Below are positions 1-13,800 of a stretch of DNA of 64,000 bases, piece by piece (position 1 is the stretch's first letter; every line of letters starts with the position of its first letter). The translations under genes and the position numbers were made by a program. A model generated the notes under the pieces. That model was not told the origin of the DNA. It saw only the letters and a program-made list of their open reading frames with translations, and ran no database searches. Where the stretch lies: assembly GCA_003344405.1 (NCBI GenBank), contig NOWV01000002.1, positions 1,550,001 through 1,614,000 on the forward strand, written 5' to 3'. This DNA comes from Trichoplax sp. H2. Its lineage: Eukaryota; Placozoa; Uniplacotomia; Trichoplacea.

Positions 1-1337
1 ATTCCTTTCGAAACCGGCAATGCTAAAAATAAATTAAAATTACACAATAGATGATTTTATTTCATCGAGACTATAAGTATGCAATTAAAAGATTGCTAGT
101 TAATTTCTTATAGATACAATTCGATTAGAAAATTATTAAATGAGAAACTAAAATTGTGAAATTTGGTAATTGTATTTAAGATAAAATAATGGAAAGATAT
201 TTAAATTTGTATAGTATCTTAACTATAATTATGTTATTAAAAGATTGCTAACTAATCTTTATAGACATATGTCGGTTAGTAAATATCAAATAACAAACTA
301 AAAACAGCGACGTTTGATAATAGCATTTAAGGTAAAATAATAGCAAGATATATTAAATTTTTTATAAAACTATCGTATAATACAGTATCCTTGTCGTTAT
401 AATCGAAATAACGTTAACCTACAGCAGGCAAAAAATGAGTATGCTATACAGGTAGGAGGAAAATCACCTTGCGCAGCATTTGTTCCGTTTTTTGTAGGTC
501 GAAATCTCTCGCTAGATAATTTTTTAATCATAAAATTTGATTTATAATATTACTATGTAAAAATTTTCATCATATTTATGTAGTCGTTACAACTTGAAGT
601 AATTTTCCTATCCTAGTTATTTTACTTAATTTCAATGGATTAGCCGAGACTGAGAATGTATCAGTGGCTACATTCTTGATTAATCAGAATCTACCAACGG
701 CGACAGATAATAGTTCAATATAGCTAACCTCTAAGCCATCTCAACATGTAATAATCGTCTTCGAGTTCTTCTTGTGTAAGAATGTTTTCAACGTTTTGGC
801 GAAACTGTAGAAAATGAAACGGTCGTCAAGTACAAGTATATCGTGAATTGATGACAGTTGATTAAAAAGGATTAAACGATATCATTTGAATAAATGGTTT
901 TATTATGACTTGTTTATGGCGTGTTGCAATTTTTATTAGGGTCTAGTTTAAGAAACTATAAAATGTATTAAGTCGGTTTTCTACAGTTTGCTACAGATTG
1001 ATTTTAAATAAAGCGATAATTGTAAATCAATAATGATAGATGAGATGTTTTAGTAATCAATCTATTTGTCGAAGCAATGGCAAATTAATGAAGTCCTTTA
1101 AAAGTTAAGTTAAGTTATCTTAATTTAATGATTATTACGTCTATTTATGCAATTTATTGAAATGAACGAAAACTTTGTCCTTACTCGCTTTGTAAAGTAA
1201 ACTAATAAAAGCAAATTATCTTCTATATCTCGATTGAAATAACGTATTTTTCAGTAACATTTTAATCTATTATAAAATCTCACCTTATTCAATGTTTCTT
1301 GCTGATACGTGCTCAGATTACCAACATGGCCACTCAT
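1..1337 (-). CDS. SEC14L2: SEC14L2-like lipid-binding protein, copy 1 (5' exons only, runs off left edge)
   Basis: This is the N-terminal part of a SEC14-like (CRAL-TRIO plus GOLD) protein. Exons read on the minus strand are 1284-1337 (start codon, MSGHVGNLS...), 729-804, 468-511 and 1-22, where the gene leaves the window. All junctions are GT-AG and keep frame. The second and third exons encode the CRAL-TRIO-N helices (DDYYMLRWLR, then ARDFDLQKTEQMLRK), and the fourth begins HCRFRKE. Exon lengths 54, 76 and 44 nt are identical to those of the three complete copies to the right, so this is the most downstream visible member of a head-to-tail array. The family binds hydrophobic ligands such as tocopherol, squalene or phosphoinositides; the ligand here is unknown. 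Nothing visible suggests decay, but most of the gene is outside the window. Confidence 0.85.
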
Positions 1338-3981
1338 CTTTTATGACTATGTATCGGATACTCTACATTTAAGGAAAACATGTAATTGACGATGAGCAAA
1401 TGCATTAAATAATAGCTTCTCTATTTCTGATGATAAGTCAGGTTGTGGCATTAAACTGTATCATCGATAGATGGACGTATAAAAATTGTGTTATTTCTAC
1501 TATCGTAAATGACGTATAGGAGATGTTGGTTCAATTATTTCATTCTTTATCCGCAGCAGCGTGTTAGATGTAAATAAATTTCCTTGGATAATAGATAGCT
1601 TGACATGTAAGGTAATAATGTTAAAACAAATTACATTCGTATAACTTGAGGGTGAAATAAAAAAATGAAGCAAATTCTAACTATAGAAAACATATCAGTG
1701 AGTATGATGGAATGTATAATAATCGATTAAAAATATCTCGGTCAAATTTAGAATGAAAAATTGTGTTTGAAGCGATTAGTTATAGAAATCTCTAGACTGA
1801 TAATAAACAAATGCCTTTGACAAATGATATTGTGAAAATGAATTAGACATATATTTTTGGTTAGATAAAATAATGAAATTTAGATAACTATCACTATTAG
1901 AATAACAATTTTATCTAATTGTTTAAAATACTTAATTTCTAAATTTTATTTTGTAATCAAAATGATTAGCTATGTTACAATTGACAAACTCCTATCAGGA
2001 ACTATTGGTTCAACGATGGGACGATACTGATGATCAATAATTCTTTTGACCGATTGGATATAGGCCAACGATTCATTTCCAATATGGTAACCATTCGTTA
2101 ATGATATTAAAGTACTCGTTCAATCAGTCAAGACGATCCATTTTGCTTCTAGACTAAATAACTATGAATCGAAAAGTGAATTTATCTTTGCCGCTACTAT
2201 CATAGAAACTTGAACGTAAAAACTTAATTGATTAAAGAGATGAAGATCCACTGAGAGAAAAAAATATATAGGCTTGTTGTTGACAAGAAGTATTCATGTT
2301 CACTAGTTTCTTCTAAGCGTTGACTTACATATTCCTTCAAGATGATGTCGACGCTGCAAGTAAATCGATCAATAATTCTGTCAAGTTGGGCGTAATAGAA
2401 TCACAATCAATGGAACGTTCAAGAGGGCTTTTATCCAATCTTAGATTCTTGCAATAATAACGCCATATATATTGTGATAGACTTTGACGTATATATGATC
2501 AATCTTATAATGGCTTTGACAGCACTATTATTCGATAGTAAATGCTTATGAGAATAGCGATTGTATTACTTATTACAGCATCTCGTATCTTCGACAAGAA
2601 TGCATTGTAATGCCAAATAGGCTATATTCTTTCTCTACAATTGCAATGGTCAATCCAACAAAGGCGATCAATGTATATGCCACTCTGTACTACACTAAAT
2701 ACGATATTATGCAATTACTTGGACATACATTCGAATCAATCAATAAGCCGTTGTTTCTTCTATTTTCTAACTATGGTTTGAATAATTTACACCTTTACAG
2801 TACAGCTCAACGATAGCATATGAGCGAAGTTTATAGACAGATGGAAAAGGGAGGACATAGCGTATCCCGACTATGTTATGTAGCAGTACAGTTCGAAGGA
2901 TCTATGAATATGTACAGTATACCGGAGACAATACGAACCGTTTTCTCCATCCAAAATTGGTAATTGGTAGTCCAAATACGTATGGGGTAATATTGCATAT
3001 TTGCCTATATCGCTACGCTATACGAAAAGACTGTAATAATTGGGAGCGAATCGTTGTTGTAACCGCCATGGTCTGTTCTGTAGTCTGAAACTCCTACTAG
3101 CGAATTAATTACAGAATAACAGAGTTCCGAGCAATCACAAATACATCTTATAGATCGATTGTTTACAGTCAAAGTTGAACTTAGTCTGCCAGAATAGTAG
3201 TTCAGAGTTCATTCAATCATAAAATAGCCTAAAGTGTATCATGTCAAATTTTACTACAAACTAGTAGATCATGTAAATGACAAGTATACCCAAGTATACA
3301 CTTTTAACCAGTAAACAAGTACTTCTAAAAGTTTTGAACTATAATAACCTGCTTATCTATCGTTAATACAAATACTCCATTGCAGTTTTTAAACCGGCAA
3401 TATAATGTTTTAATAGCCTGTGATTACGTCGATATAGAAGTAAAAAAAACTCTCTCATAAAGTACAAATTGATATGTTTAAGTAACCGCCTATATTAATG
3501 AACACTTTATACGTGAAATCATAGCTCGTCTAATCATTTGCTATCATATTTTGAATCATGGATATAAAATATTTATATGTAGTCCATTTTGCTAACTATA
3601 AACTACGCTAAAGAATTAATTTAATAGTCTACTGATAATACTGTAATTCATTCAAGAGTATTTACGCAATAATAAAAAAATATTATACAAAGCTGTAACA
3701 AGGAAGAAAGCGTGACCGTACATAGGTCTTTGAATACAAGCAAAGTACCGATAGCATCCGTATTCTCTGAAACTATTTCGGTACGAAATAGTTACAGATT
3801 ACGATATGAATATTCTTAAACGCTCATAATTATATCGCATATTTAACGATTAAGCCACTCGATTCTTGAAACTTAGTTTGTAGAAAACATTCCTCAGTCA
3901 ATATCAACTGATTTGCTTTGTAGATCTATTATCCTGATTTCCAGACTACAAAGATTAATACAGCTATTGGCATTTCTGTAG
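1338..3981. other. Spacer between SEC14L copies 1 and 2, left of the gap
   Basis: No gene can be supported. Short open frames near 2610-2816 and 2873-3088 encode hydrophobic, Ile/Tyr-rich peptides expected by chance at this base composition. Minus-strand pieces at 2320-2600 also read as open hydrophobic stretches, but no continuous model with splice sites emerges. The last 148 bases (3834-3981) are one copy of an exact duplication. Confidence 0.5.
3834..3981 (+). repeat. 148-bp exact direct duplication, copy 1 (abuts the gap)
   Basis: Identical base for base to 4225-4372 (offset 391). It starts atcgcatatttaacga and ends ggcatttctgtag exactly where the N run begins. A perfect duplicate ending at a gap is the usual look of an unmerged contig overlap rather than a biological duplication. 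Confidence 0.9.
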
Positions 3982-4001
3982 NNNNNNNNNNNNNNNNNNN
4001 N
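3982..4001. other. Assembly gap (20 N)
   Basis: Twenty N characters. The round length suggests a placeholder, so the real distance may be zero or negative given the flanking exact duplication. Confidence 0.98.
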
Positions 4002-4224
4002 TTAAGACGCTTAACCTTCGTCCATATACAGCTCAATTTTTAGAGATTAACACACCTTATAAACCTACAGTAAATTAACTGCTAACAACTTCTATTTTTA
4101 TCTCATTTCTACCATCCTATTATCAGCTACAAGCGCATTAAAACATAGCACATAACCTTATCTTATCTATTCATAAGCATTCATTAATTTACAGTTACTT
4201 AATTAGTAACGGCGTACCGTGACA

Positions 4225-4372
4225 ATCGCATATTTAACGATTAAGCCACTCGATTCTTGAAACTTAGTTTGTAGAAAACATTCCTCAGTCAATATCAACT
4301 GATTTGCTTTGTAGATCTATTATCCTGATTTCCAGACTACAAAGATTAATACAGCTATTGGCATTTCTGTAG
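4225..4372 (+). repeat. 148-bp exact direct duplication, copy 2
   Basis: Second copy of the sequence at 3834-3981, located 88 bp beyond the stop codon of SEC14L copy 2. The 223 bases between the gap and this copy (4002-4224) have no second copy that I see. Confidence 0.9.
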
Positions 4373-4459
4373 AAACTGCTCGTTTCAATAATGCAACATA
4401 AAGAGCTGATTCTATTTTAATATTACAATTTCGAAATAGGTATAAATCGCTTATTAGTT

Positions 4460-7400
4460 TTATTCACCATTTTCATTCACTATTGGCTTATCGGATAAAG
4501 AATTGTTTAATTCTATATCAAAGTTGTTCGGTACGGCTTCATCCGGTGGCAAAACTTCAATGATGTAATACAATTTTTTGCTCGTTATCCAACTAAAGCT
4601 GTTGTCGAAATGCAGGATATCTAGTGTGTATGAACGTAAATTATTTTCAAAGACAAAAGGACGTTTGTACGCAACAATAACAACGACTTTTATTAATTAC
4701 GGAATAAGTACAATAAAATTAAATCAACAGCAGCTAAGAACAAGTTCATGAAATATATATATACATACATGTACCAGGATCTTCACAAAGGTAACTGCCC
4801 TCTTCGATTACGATTTGACAATTACGTCTTATAACGGGAATCTTGATTATGATTACCAAGTAATAATTTTGTAACGAAAAGTGTTCATATTAGCTCTTAC
4901 TGAAATGTTAATGCATGGCAACTCGATACGTTGTAGAATTATTTCGAACGTGTGATTTTGATTCTTACCACTTCGTAATTTTCTTCACTTCCATCATCAT
5001 TTCTAAATACCTTTATAACACCGAATCCAATGTTGTAATAGTCTGTTTTAAATTCCCATCTAATGGCAAACAGGAAGGATGAGAAAACACATTGTATTTG
5101 TATCACATTGCTATCTAGCCGTCTTTATAATAGAGCGAATCTAATTTGGAATTATTAAATTATACTGCTTTTCCACATATGATACTACGATCACTAATAA
5201 TAAGGAAATAAAGTATGGAATTAGGCACAAAGCGAACCGTTACTCTGAAGCTTACTTTAATAACGCACCAGAAGTTTCAATATTGTAATTTAATTTTAAA
5301 GAATCCCCTCTAGCAATTACTACCGAAGAATAATCGTCCAAAGGGCGGGCAGATTCTTTAATTAGTTCAGAGCGATAAAGAGACTGTGGGACATTGCCAC
5401 CGGATCCAACCTACTCAATTGATAGTACCAAAAATAGCAGCATAGCTGAGATCTCTTCTTGACTAAATAGGTATTGGTTTATTAAGGTACTACTGCAAAT
5501 AGAGGCAATAAGTAAGCACTAACTATTGCAGAGCAATGTGGATCGCCATTTTCATCGGTAAGATTACCGCCAAGAGCTTTGGGAATGAAATCCTTATCGA
5601 CGTATTGCTCAAGTATTTGCAGATGATCAGCTAAGGTCCACAATTATAGTGGTAATCAATTTTAAAACATGTTATTAGTAGAGGTAAGAAATTTGCAAAA
5701 GTTGCTGAGCTTTAGAATGCTTAAGATCAACTAAATAGTGTCATTACATCCCAAAACTTTCATTTTTTCTTTCGTTTTCTGGCTAAGGAACGGTTTCATG
5801 ATTGCAAACATGATATAGAAAATTCGTGGAGCTACGATCATAAAGTAGACAGAAGCATAAAATCGTTCTTGTCAAGTTTTTCGGAATAAATATGGCGCAG
5901 TAAATACACACAGTCATATGAGTTTGCTTTATTGAAAAAAGTTAGCACTTAGGATTATACGTACCATTAATGATAAAGGCATGTTTCATAAATTCCGGAT
6001 AGTTATCCTCAAACATTCCTAACACCTATAAAGAATGTTATCTTCATTACTTGCGTAAAATTTAACATGCTTTAATACAAACAGTTTTGAATAGACTACT
6101 ATGTATGATTACACATTGTACTCAGTGCAAGCTCAGTTTGTGATATTCCATACAGCATTTATCTACCTTAGTAAAGTGGGTCATTGCTAAAAGTTAAAGA
6201 ATCAAATTAGAAAAAGATGGGTTAAAATCGTACATTAAATTACGTTTTATTTTCTACCCCACCTGGTTTATAAAATCCAGTCATAGGCATGCCTGCCATA
6301 TCTTCAATAACTGTTACACCTTCTATTCTTTTTCCAAGCTAAGCAAAGGATAAAGTTATGAACCAGCAGCATTTGCAAATCAATTTGATAAGATATTAAT
6401 ACAGTATAGCTAACTTATAACGAAGGCATAATTTCTGCAAAACCCAATCTAGCAATTCGTTACCTTTTTGCTCTGCCGTTCACATAACTGCATGCCTTTT
6501 TCCGCTACCGCTAAAGCATGTTTAGTTATTTCGTCTGCTTTCATAGATAAAAAGACGCCTGTAATTTAATCGGTAACGACGTTCATATTAAGATTATTAC
6601 TCGTTTTACAATCACGATGTTATAATAAGCTACAGAAAATAATTTATTAACTTATCCATGTAATTCACAAGAGCAGCTGACCTTTAACATCAAATTTGCC
6701 AATATTTAGCAAGAATATGGGTGCTTCATCTTTATCATATCCTATATAATCTCCAGGATAGTAGGTACGCCAAAGCTATAACGCAGAGAAAATACTCGCG
6801 TTAGATTACTATGTTGAATCCATTCTAGTTTAAACCACATTATCTTCAATAACAAGTGATGGTGCTTGCCAATGTACCGTATTGTTCGCTTATCAGTTTA
6901 TAGGATAATGCAACTAGCAAAGAAAACTCTTACCTCAGGAACATTGTCCTTTGCGACTAATCTATCAATCTTCCATTCTTTACGAAATCGACAATTCTGC
7001 AAAGTTATGCATGTGTACGTTAGTTATCACATTTGCACAAGTAAATCACAGTAGATCATTATAATATACAAATTCGGCTATATCGCAACATACGCTTATA
7101 GCATATTAATATTAAATTTATAAACGCCAGCAAAATAATACCAGGAACTACTAAAGAGAAAGAGGGGATAGGAAACGGTCGTTCATTATACTAATAATGT
7201 GGAGGCTGATTATTTTACTGCCATTTCAACTGTATCGCATGTCTACAGTGGTACACTATACTATCCACTATTCGCATCCAAATTAGCTGCAAACTGCTGC
7301 TAAGTTAGCTAGAGCAGTATGGGCATAAGGTTTCATTGATACCATATAATAGAATGACTGGAAAAATGATCAGCCTCCATATTATTTCGTACTGGAAGTG

Positions 7401-8180
7401 TCTTCCAGTCCTCTCTTTATTTTTTGGGAGTCCCTGGTAATACCTTAATTACCAAGTTAAAATTTAGCTAAGTATACGTATTCACAGTTGAAATAAAGAA
7501 GTCTAGTGTATACTATAACATACCTTCTTTAGCATTTCTTCTGATTTTTGTAAATTGAAATCTCGGGCTAAAATTAATTGGAAGTCTATTTATAGATACC
7601 GCTTACAGTGTAGGTTTGGCATGCTACATAATTATGGCTAATTGTTGACTTTAGATATTAATAGTACATTGGTTAAGTATTCGATTAGTAACAAATTTTA
7701 CAGTAATTGATGATTAAGAATTTGGAAATGCAAACGTAGACTCTAACTGCAGAAAAATCGCTTTTAGATCTACTAGATAACATGTTTGTAAATTTCAATA
7801 GCTGATATTTTGACAAGTATGTAGTCTTGAATCCTGACCTCTCAGCCATCTCAGCAAGAAGTAATCGTCATCTAGCTCTTCTGGTGGCAAGATATTGGTG
7901 AATCTGAGGCGAAACTACACAAGTAGTTAATATTTATGTTCAATGAATGTGACGTCTATTGATATTTTCGATTTTAGTCAACGCTAAGTGATATAGGCCA
8001 TATGAAAACATGAATACATTCCATAACATATAGTATAGCCCAATCATTAACTATATAACTTATCGATAGAAAATCGCGAAAATTGTAAAGATCAATAGCA
8101 TCTTGAGTCGTTCGAGAATAATTTACTTTATCTAATGCTTCTTGTTGCTGTAGACTTAGGTTACCAACATGACCACTCAT
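4460..8180 (-). CDS. SEC14L2: SEC14L2-like CRAL-TRIO/GOLD protein, copy 2 (417 aa)
   Basis: Complete gene of 15 exons: 8127-8180, 7839-7914, 7524-7567, 6934-6996, 6682-6775, 6464-6558, 6263-6338, 6167-6186, 5965-6025, 5748-5831, 5524-5630, 5256-5410, 4969-5059, 4769-4841, 4460-4620. The exons sum to 1254 nt and stay in frame (417 residues; human SEC14L2 is about 403). CRAL-TRIO-N covers roughly residues 15-60 (FLLRWLR, ARDFNLQKSEEML). The lipid-binding CRAL-TRIO domain covers about 75-255 (LWRTYYPGDYIGYDKDEAP, APRIFYIMFAIMKPFLSQKT, PKALGGNL). The GOLD domain covers about 285-390 (VVIARGDSLKLNY, KWEFKTDYYNIGFGVIK, YILHFDNSFSW). There is no signal peptide, so a cytosolic lipid-transfer or sensing role is expected from the family. 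The start is the conserved MSGHVG at 8180. Confidence 0.93.
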
Positions 8181-8846
8181 CTTTTTGAGCTAGTTGCATA
8201 AGAAAATGTTGAATTAAATATTCAGTTCAGCACTACCTTAATAATTACTCCTTCTTTCTGCATACAGTAAATTAGTTTCATGCTTCTTATTTTCAAAAAC
8301 AACGTTACCATTCATTGAAATGATAAATAACAAGACATGATGCTATTTCCTTAGCTGATAAAGGCTATACATAATGCTTCGCAGACATGATGATGTATCA
8401 GTGATACATTTCAGATAGCTGTTATGTACATAACATACTGTCATAAATCTCTGAGCTATGTTTCTTACTAATCTTTGTATATTTTATTTTATACTATTAA
8501 TGATCTTAGACTGAATAATTGCATAATCTTATTTGTAACATTTTAGCTGAGTTGTCGTCCTACTATTGGCTCATGTTACCTAAATCTGTTCTAGTTGGTG
8601 TGCATGCTTAGTAGATATAAATAGTAATATATTGTATACTTGGAGAAGATAGAGTGGAGGCTACGATAAAGAGTAGAAGAACCGGATAAAAGTCTGGACG
8701 AAGACAAGTGTAGTCTCTTTGATGCGAGATTACCAAGTTACGAATCTCGATTTATAACAATGGCCTAAACCTATACTGGATCAGTCTGATCCTGAGATCC
8801 TCCATTTTCTCAATAAACAACAGTTGAAAATTCTATATTACCACTA

Positions 8847-8988
8847 TTCAGTACTGTACTAAGCTAAAGTATTGTATGCAATCTGCATTTTGTAAGATAG
8901 CCGACAATCTACGAATATTCAGTTCTGTACCATAAATCAAGTATGCGGCACAATCTACATTTTGTAAGATGGTCAATTTTCTAGCCAA
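8847..8988 (+). repeat. Two-copy tandem repeat, period about 71 bp
   Basis: Two diverged units begin ttcagtactgtac (8847) and ttcagttctgtac (8918). Both contain a caatctRcattttgtaagat segment near the same offset. This is short local duplication in the spacer. Confidence 0.65.
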
Positions 8989-9414
8989 ATACGTACAATA
9001 AACACCCTTGATTTCCTACAATATAAGTCGATGGTAAGCTTACGCTCGCTCTTGAGGCTAGCCGCCTTTGGGTAAATCAGTCCAAATTAGGTTAAGTTCA
9101 GCAAGCGTTTGATTCAGCTTGGAACGGAATATGACCAGCACTATTGAATGGAAAAAAATTCGATCCTTCCTGAGGAAAGAAAACTCAACCCAGAGTTGGA
9201 TTGCTCTATGTTCAATTTGCAAGACAGGGCGAGGAGATAACGCCTTGATGATATAAATACGCAATATCAGTAGATACAAAGGTGATGGAAATAATCAACT
9301 TGGCAGTTGTTTCCAGATCAGAAAGATAGGAAATGGAAGAGACCTCTACAGCTCTTGCAGCAACAATTCCACCGTTTGTAAACAGAAGGGCGGGCACCTC
9401 CCTCGCTGACTTTT

Positions 9415-9690
9415 CTAAAGTACAGTACGGTGTTTAGTATGAACGTTACGATGACGTCATGGCTTACCGTATTGCGCAAGGGACTCTAATAAGGACTGAA
9501 AGTCTTGAAAGCTCATTCAGTGGTCACGAGGTACAGTACAGTACGTCGCAATCATACTGTACACTGTACACTGTACGGTACGGTACTGCACCGTACAGTA
9601 TGGAGTGCGTATTCAGACTACTATCCATTAATTATATTAATTATATATTATATTATATATTATAATATATTAATTTAATTTAATTAGCTG
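9415..9690. repeat. GTACAGTAC palindrome island with AT-only palindromic tract
   Basis: From 9415 to 9603 the sequence repeatedly uses gtacagtac, actgtacactgtac and ggtacggtac, which are self-complementary words. From about 9625 it becomes almost pure A/T with mirrored tta/taa blocks (attatattaattatatat). It also contains cttgaaagctcattc followed by ggtcacgag, shared with 15232-15259. It looks like transposon- or satellite-derived DNA. A 68-codon open frame over it is not supported as a gene. Confidence 0.6.
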
Positions 9691-10833
9691 TCTCCGTATT
9701 AACAAAAATCAAGCGTAGCAAAGTTGCATCTCTATCATTCTTTTATTGCAGTGAAGTGCTTTGGAATAAAATTTTACTGCTACCAACAAAATATTGAAAA
9801 AGTTCTTGATGCTATTCTGTGCATGTTCCTATGAATAGACGGGGACCTCATTTTCTGCTTATTTCGTCTCTCATTGACACACTTTGAATACCTATGTTAT
9901 TCGAGCTAGAAATCAATGCACTTTGCAATACTGAACATGCAATGATTTCAACCAATGAATAAGAGAAATTTATGTATTTAAAATAACAAGTATTTATTTA
10001 TCGACTATACTGTATTTAACGCGATCGGTACGTTATAGCCTTAATCGATCTCTGTATTTAAATAGGTTACAGACTAGTTGCAATTTTTTATAACAGAGAC
10101 CAGTTAAATGAAGCAGAAAAATATCGCGGATTCGTTAATGTTAACCAATGATAATTGAAATATCTTATCCTTGCTAAGGGGCGTATCCAGCTATTGGATA
10201 GCAATGAAGAAACTCATGCCCGCACTATACAGTGAATAATTGCTAATCTGGTAAATTATTTTAATAGTTCATAATCAGAAGCAGCGACACAGATATTTGT
10301 ATCTTCATGAGTTTTTTAACGTAATTATACATAAAAAAATAAACCAATACTGATATTACAGGCTATACTAATAGAAAATAGAGGGTATAAGTAATTACAA
10401 ATAACGCGTGGAACATCCTTCTCATAGTCAATGGAAATAAGGAAATATGGCTTTAATTATGCCTTCGAGTAAAAATAAAACACTGCGCTTGAGTTTACGA
10501 AATTAATTACATGAAATCTGAAAAGTAGCGAGTTACTTATCATATAAATGAACATAAATTTATTTGATTACATATAATCCTGCTATAACTGATCTATTAA
10601 TATTCCTCTTTAAATTCGATACCGTATGCTACAAAGTATTGACGTCAATTAATGCAGCCTATCGTCTAGCATCCTACCTAAGGAGAATACTGATTGCTAT
10701 TGCATAGTAATTTCGTATTTTCATATGAGGCGCACAAAATGAAAATTTATCTTGTATTCCCTAATAGTTACAACATACTAAATTGCTCCTGACTTTTTAT
10801 TCTTGTAATGCCAAAAAATGAATCCATGATTAA

Positions 10834-13800
10834 TTAATTTTGGTCACTATTTCCATTGACAGTTGCCTTATCTAATGGAGAGTCCGTATCTAGTTTCTCA
10901 GGCATAGTTTCATCTGCTGGTACAACTTCGATAATGTAGTGCAAATTTTTGCTCCTAATCCAACTGAAGCTATTATCGAAATGCAAAATATCTAAAATAT
11001 AAATAAATACTTGATTTTAATTGCATCATCTTTCATATATAGTATCTATTACGGCTACACAAATGTTTTCAAAATACTACGTATATAACTATAGTGATTT
11101 AATCTACTTATGAGGATATGTGCTAATAAAGTTTGGTAACTGGATTCAGGACGCGTATATTTAAAATAAAAGTTACTTACACGTTCCAGGATCTTCGCAT
11201 AGGTAACTACCTTCTTCCAGTACAATTTGACAGTTTCTTCGCATAACAGGAATCTTGGTACAAATTTTAAAGTAGTACAATTAAATGAATTAATAGTAAT
11301 CTTTGCTTGAAACTGACATAGAATGATATCTAAACCGTTTTAGATATATCAGAATACATGTACATCCTTTATTCTTACCACTTCGTAATTTTCTTCACTT
11401 CCATCATCGCTCTTAATCACTTTTATAACACCAAATCCGATATTACGATACTCCGTTTTAAATTCCCATCTATGGATGGAATAGAACAGAAGTGAAAAAA
11501 CATCAGCATTCCATGCCAGTATATGAAGGTGAGCTATTAACGCTTGAAGAAATATCATAGAGTTTAAGCTTACTTTAAAAGAGTACCGGAATCTTCAATA
11601 TCGTAATTTAATTTTAATGAGTCTCCTCGAGCAATGACTACTGATGTAAAGTCTTCTAAAGGGCGAGCAGATTCTTTAAGCAGCTCAGAGCGATAATAAG
11701 ATATTGGAACTTCACCGCCATGTCCAATCTATTTCATTAAGTAATTGTGATGCCAAAAATGACAGAATATGCATTTAAGATCTCTGTTAAGGCATCAAAT
11801 AAGAAATTAGCAAAACTAGCGTAATGATCATAAAAATCACTAACCATCGCAATGCAATTTGGATCGCCGTTTTCATCGACAAGATTACCGCCTACAGCTT
11901 TCGGTATAACGTCTTTATCAACATATTCCATGAGTACTTGAGCATAATTAGCTAGATAGAACCATCGTAATGGTAATCCATTTCGATATGTCATTTGAAG
12001 GCAGTAAAGATTACACCTATTATAAATTGAAGCTGTTCAAATGAATAAAAATGATCATAATTACATCCTAAAATTCGCATTTTTTCTTTCGTTTTCTGGC
12101 TAAGAAAGGGTTTTATGATGGAGAACATGATGTAAAAAATTCGAGGAGCTATATGTAAATGAGCAGAAATAAAAATTAGTGTATATCGAATAACTTGGAA
12201 CGAATGTATACCGTATTAAATAGGTTGAAATAATACACTCGTACACATTTCTAAAAAAGATTGTATTATTTGAGCACTTTCTATAAATATGCCATCATGT
12301 AACAGTATATCATTATACCATTAACGACAAAAACATGTTTCATGAATTCTGGATAATTGTCTTCTAGGATTCCTAACACCTACGAAGAATATCAATACGA
12401 TTTATTATCAAAATGTGTTCAACAAATAACTGTAAATTTGATCACAAGTTCTTCTTTTGCTAAGTGGTAGCTCAGCTGTGGTATTTAATAGTAAATTATC
12501 TACCTTGGTAAAGTAGGCTATCGCTACAATGGATAAATTAAAAGATTAGCACGTTAATCTTTACAATTAACGACGAAACAACTCTAGACCAAGTTTCGAT
12601 AAATTACAGAGCAAATAGACTATGTTTAAAAGTTTTGCCTGGTCTATAAAATCCGGTCAACTGCATATCGGCCATATTTTCAATAATTGTTACACCTTCT
12701 ACTCTTTTTCCGAGCTAAGAAGAGAATAAAGTAATGCACACAATGTTCGTACCTTCTCTTACAGGAAAATATAGCTGACTAATAGTAGTCATTTGAACTA
12801 CAATGAATTTGTTTAATGAATTACTATCAGCTCGTACCTTCTTGCTCTGTTCGGCACATAATTGCATGCCTTTTTCCGGCACTGCTAAGGTGTATTTTGT
12901 TAATTCCTCGGACTTCAAGGATAAATATAGACCTAAAATCGATAATGATACACAAGAAAATTGCTGTTTGTCACAGTTGTAAAGGTAAAGTTCTTTCAAG
13001 ATATAATTAAATTATCTCGTCGTACATTTCATAGATATGTCTAACCTTTCACATCAAACTTGCCTACATTAACATAGAATAAAGGCGCTCCATCTTTATC
13101 GTATCCTATGTAATTTCCAGGATAGTAATTGCGCCAAAACTATAATTTATTATTTGAAATGTTATTGCTTCTAAAAGTATGAAAATGATCTCATCTAGTT
13201 CACCTTTAGCTCCCTCATTGATTGTAATAATTGATAATGTTATACAGCTAATTTTAGACTATATGAATACAACAATAAAGTACAACAGTATTGTTACCTC
13301 AGGCAAGTCGTCTTCCGCGACCAGTTTATCAATTTTCCATTCCTTACGAAATCGGCAATGCTGCAAGAGATTATATGTACGTGTGGGCATGTACGTTATC
13401 ATAATTAAATTCGTTATGACTACAAATAGTATACAGATACACGGTACCTGCTTTAACATTTGTTCCGATTTTTGCAAATCAAAGTTTCGCGCTAGCATTC
13501 GATTGGAAATACATACAATATCGTTAGAATATAGCTGTATATGTCTCAGGGGCATAAGGTAGTCATCAGAGAATATGATTGGCCGATTATATGCTGTACT
13601 AGAGGTATCGTAAATACCAAACAAATCAGAAACGACTCCTTTATATCCAAAAATTACATGTCAAATTCTGTATATTAATAGTAATATTTTCTACTAAAGT
13701 GTAAAAGGCGAAACTTCAGCAGTTGAAGTTGTACATGTAAATCTTGCAATATATCATTCATTCTTACCTCTTAGCCATCTTAGCAGGAAATAATCATCAT

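Larger units (their letters stand above)
8181..10833. other. Spacer between SEC14L copies 2 and 3
   Basis: No supported gene. It holds a two-copy tandem repeat (8847-8988), a slightly GC-richer segment (about 9000-9420) with short overlapping open frames on the minus strand but no recognisable domain, a GTACAGTAC palindrome island with an adjoining AT-only palindromic tract (9415-9690), and ordinary AT-rich DNA up to the 3' end of copy 3. Confidence 0.6.

Noticed and set aside
9058-9397. Overlapping minus-strand open frames in a GC-richer segment
   Set aside because: No domain, no start/splice context, and neither frame is favoured. Probably repeat-derived.
9459-9665. 68-codon plus-strand open frame
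   Set aside because: It runs through the GTACAGTAC island and AT-only palindrome, so the peptide reflects repeat sequence, not a gene.
13179-13562. 127-codon plus-strand open frame
   Set aside because: It lies antisense across exons 3 and 4 of SEC14L copy 3, and its central residues are just the reverse reading of those exons.
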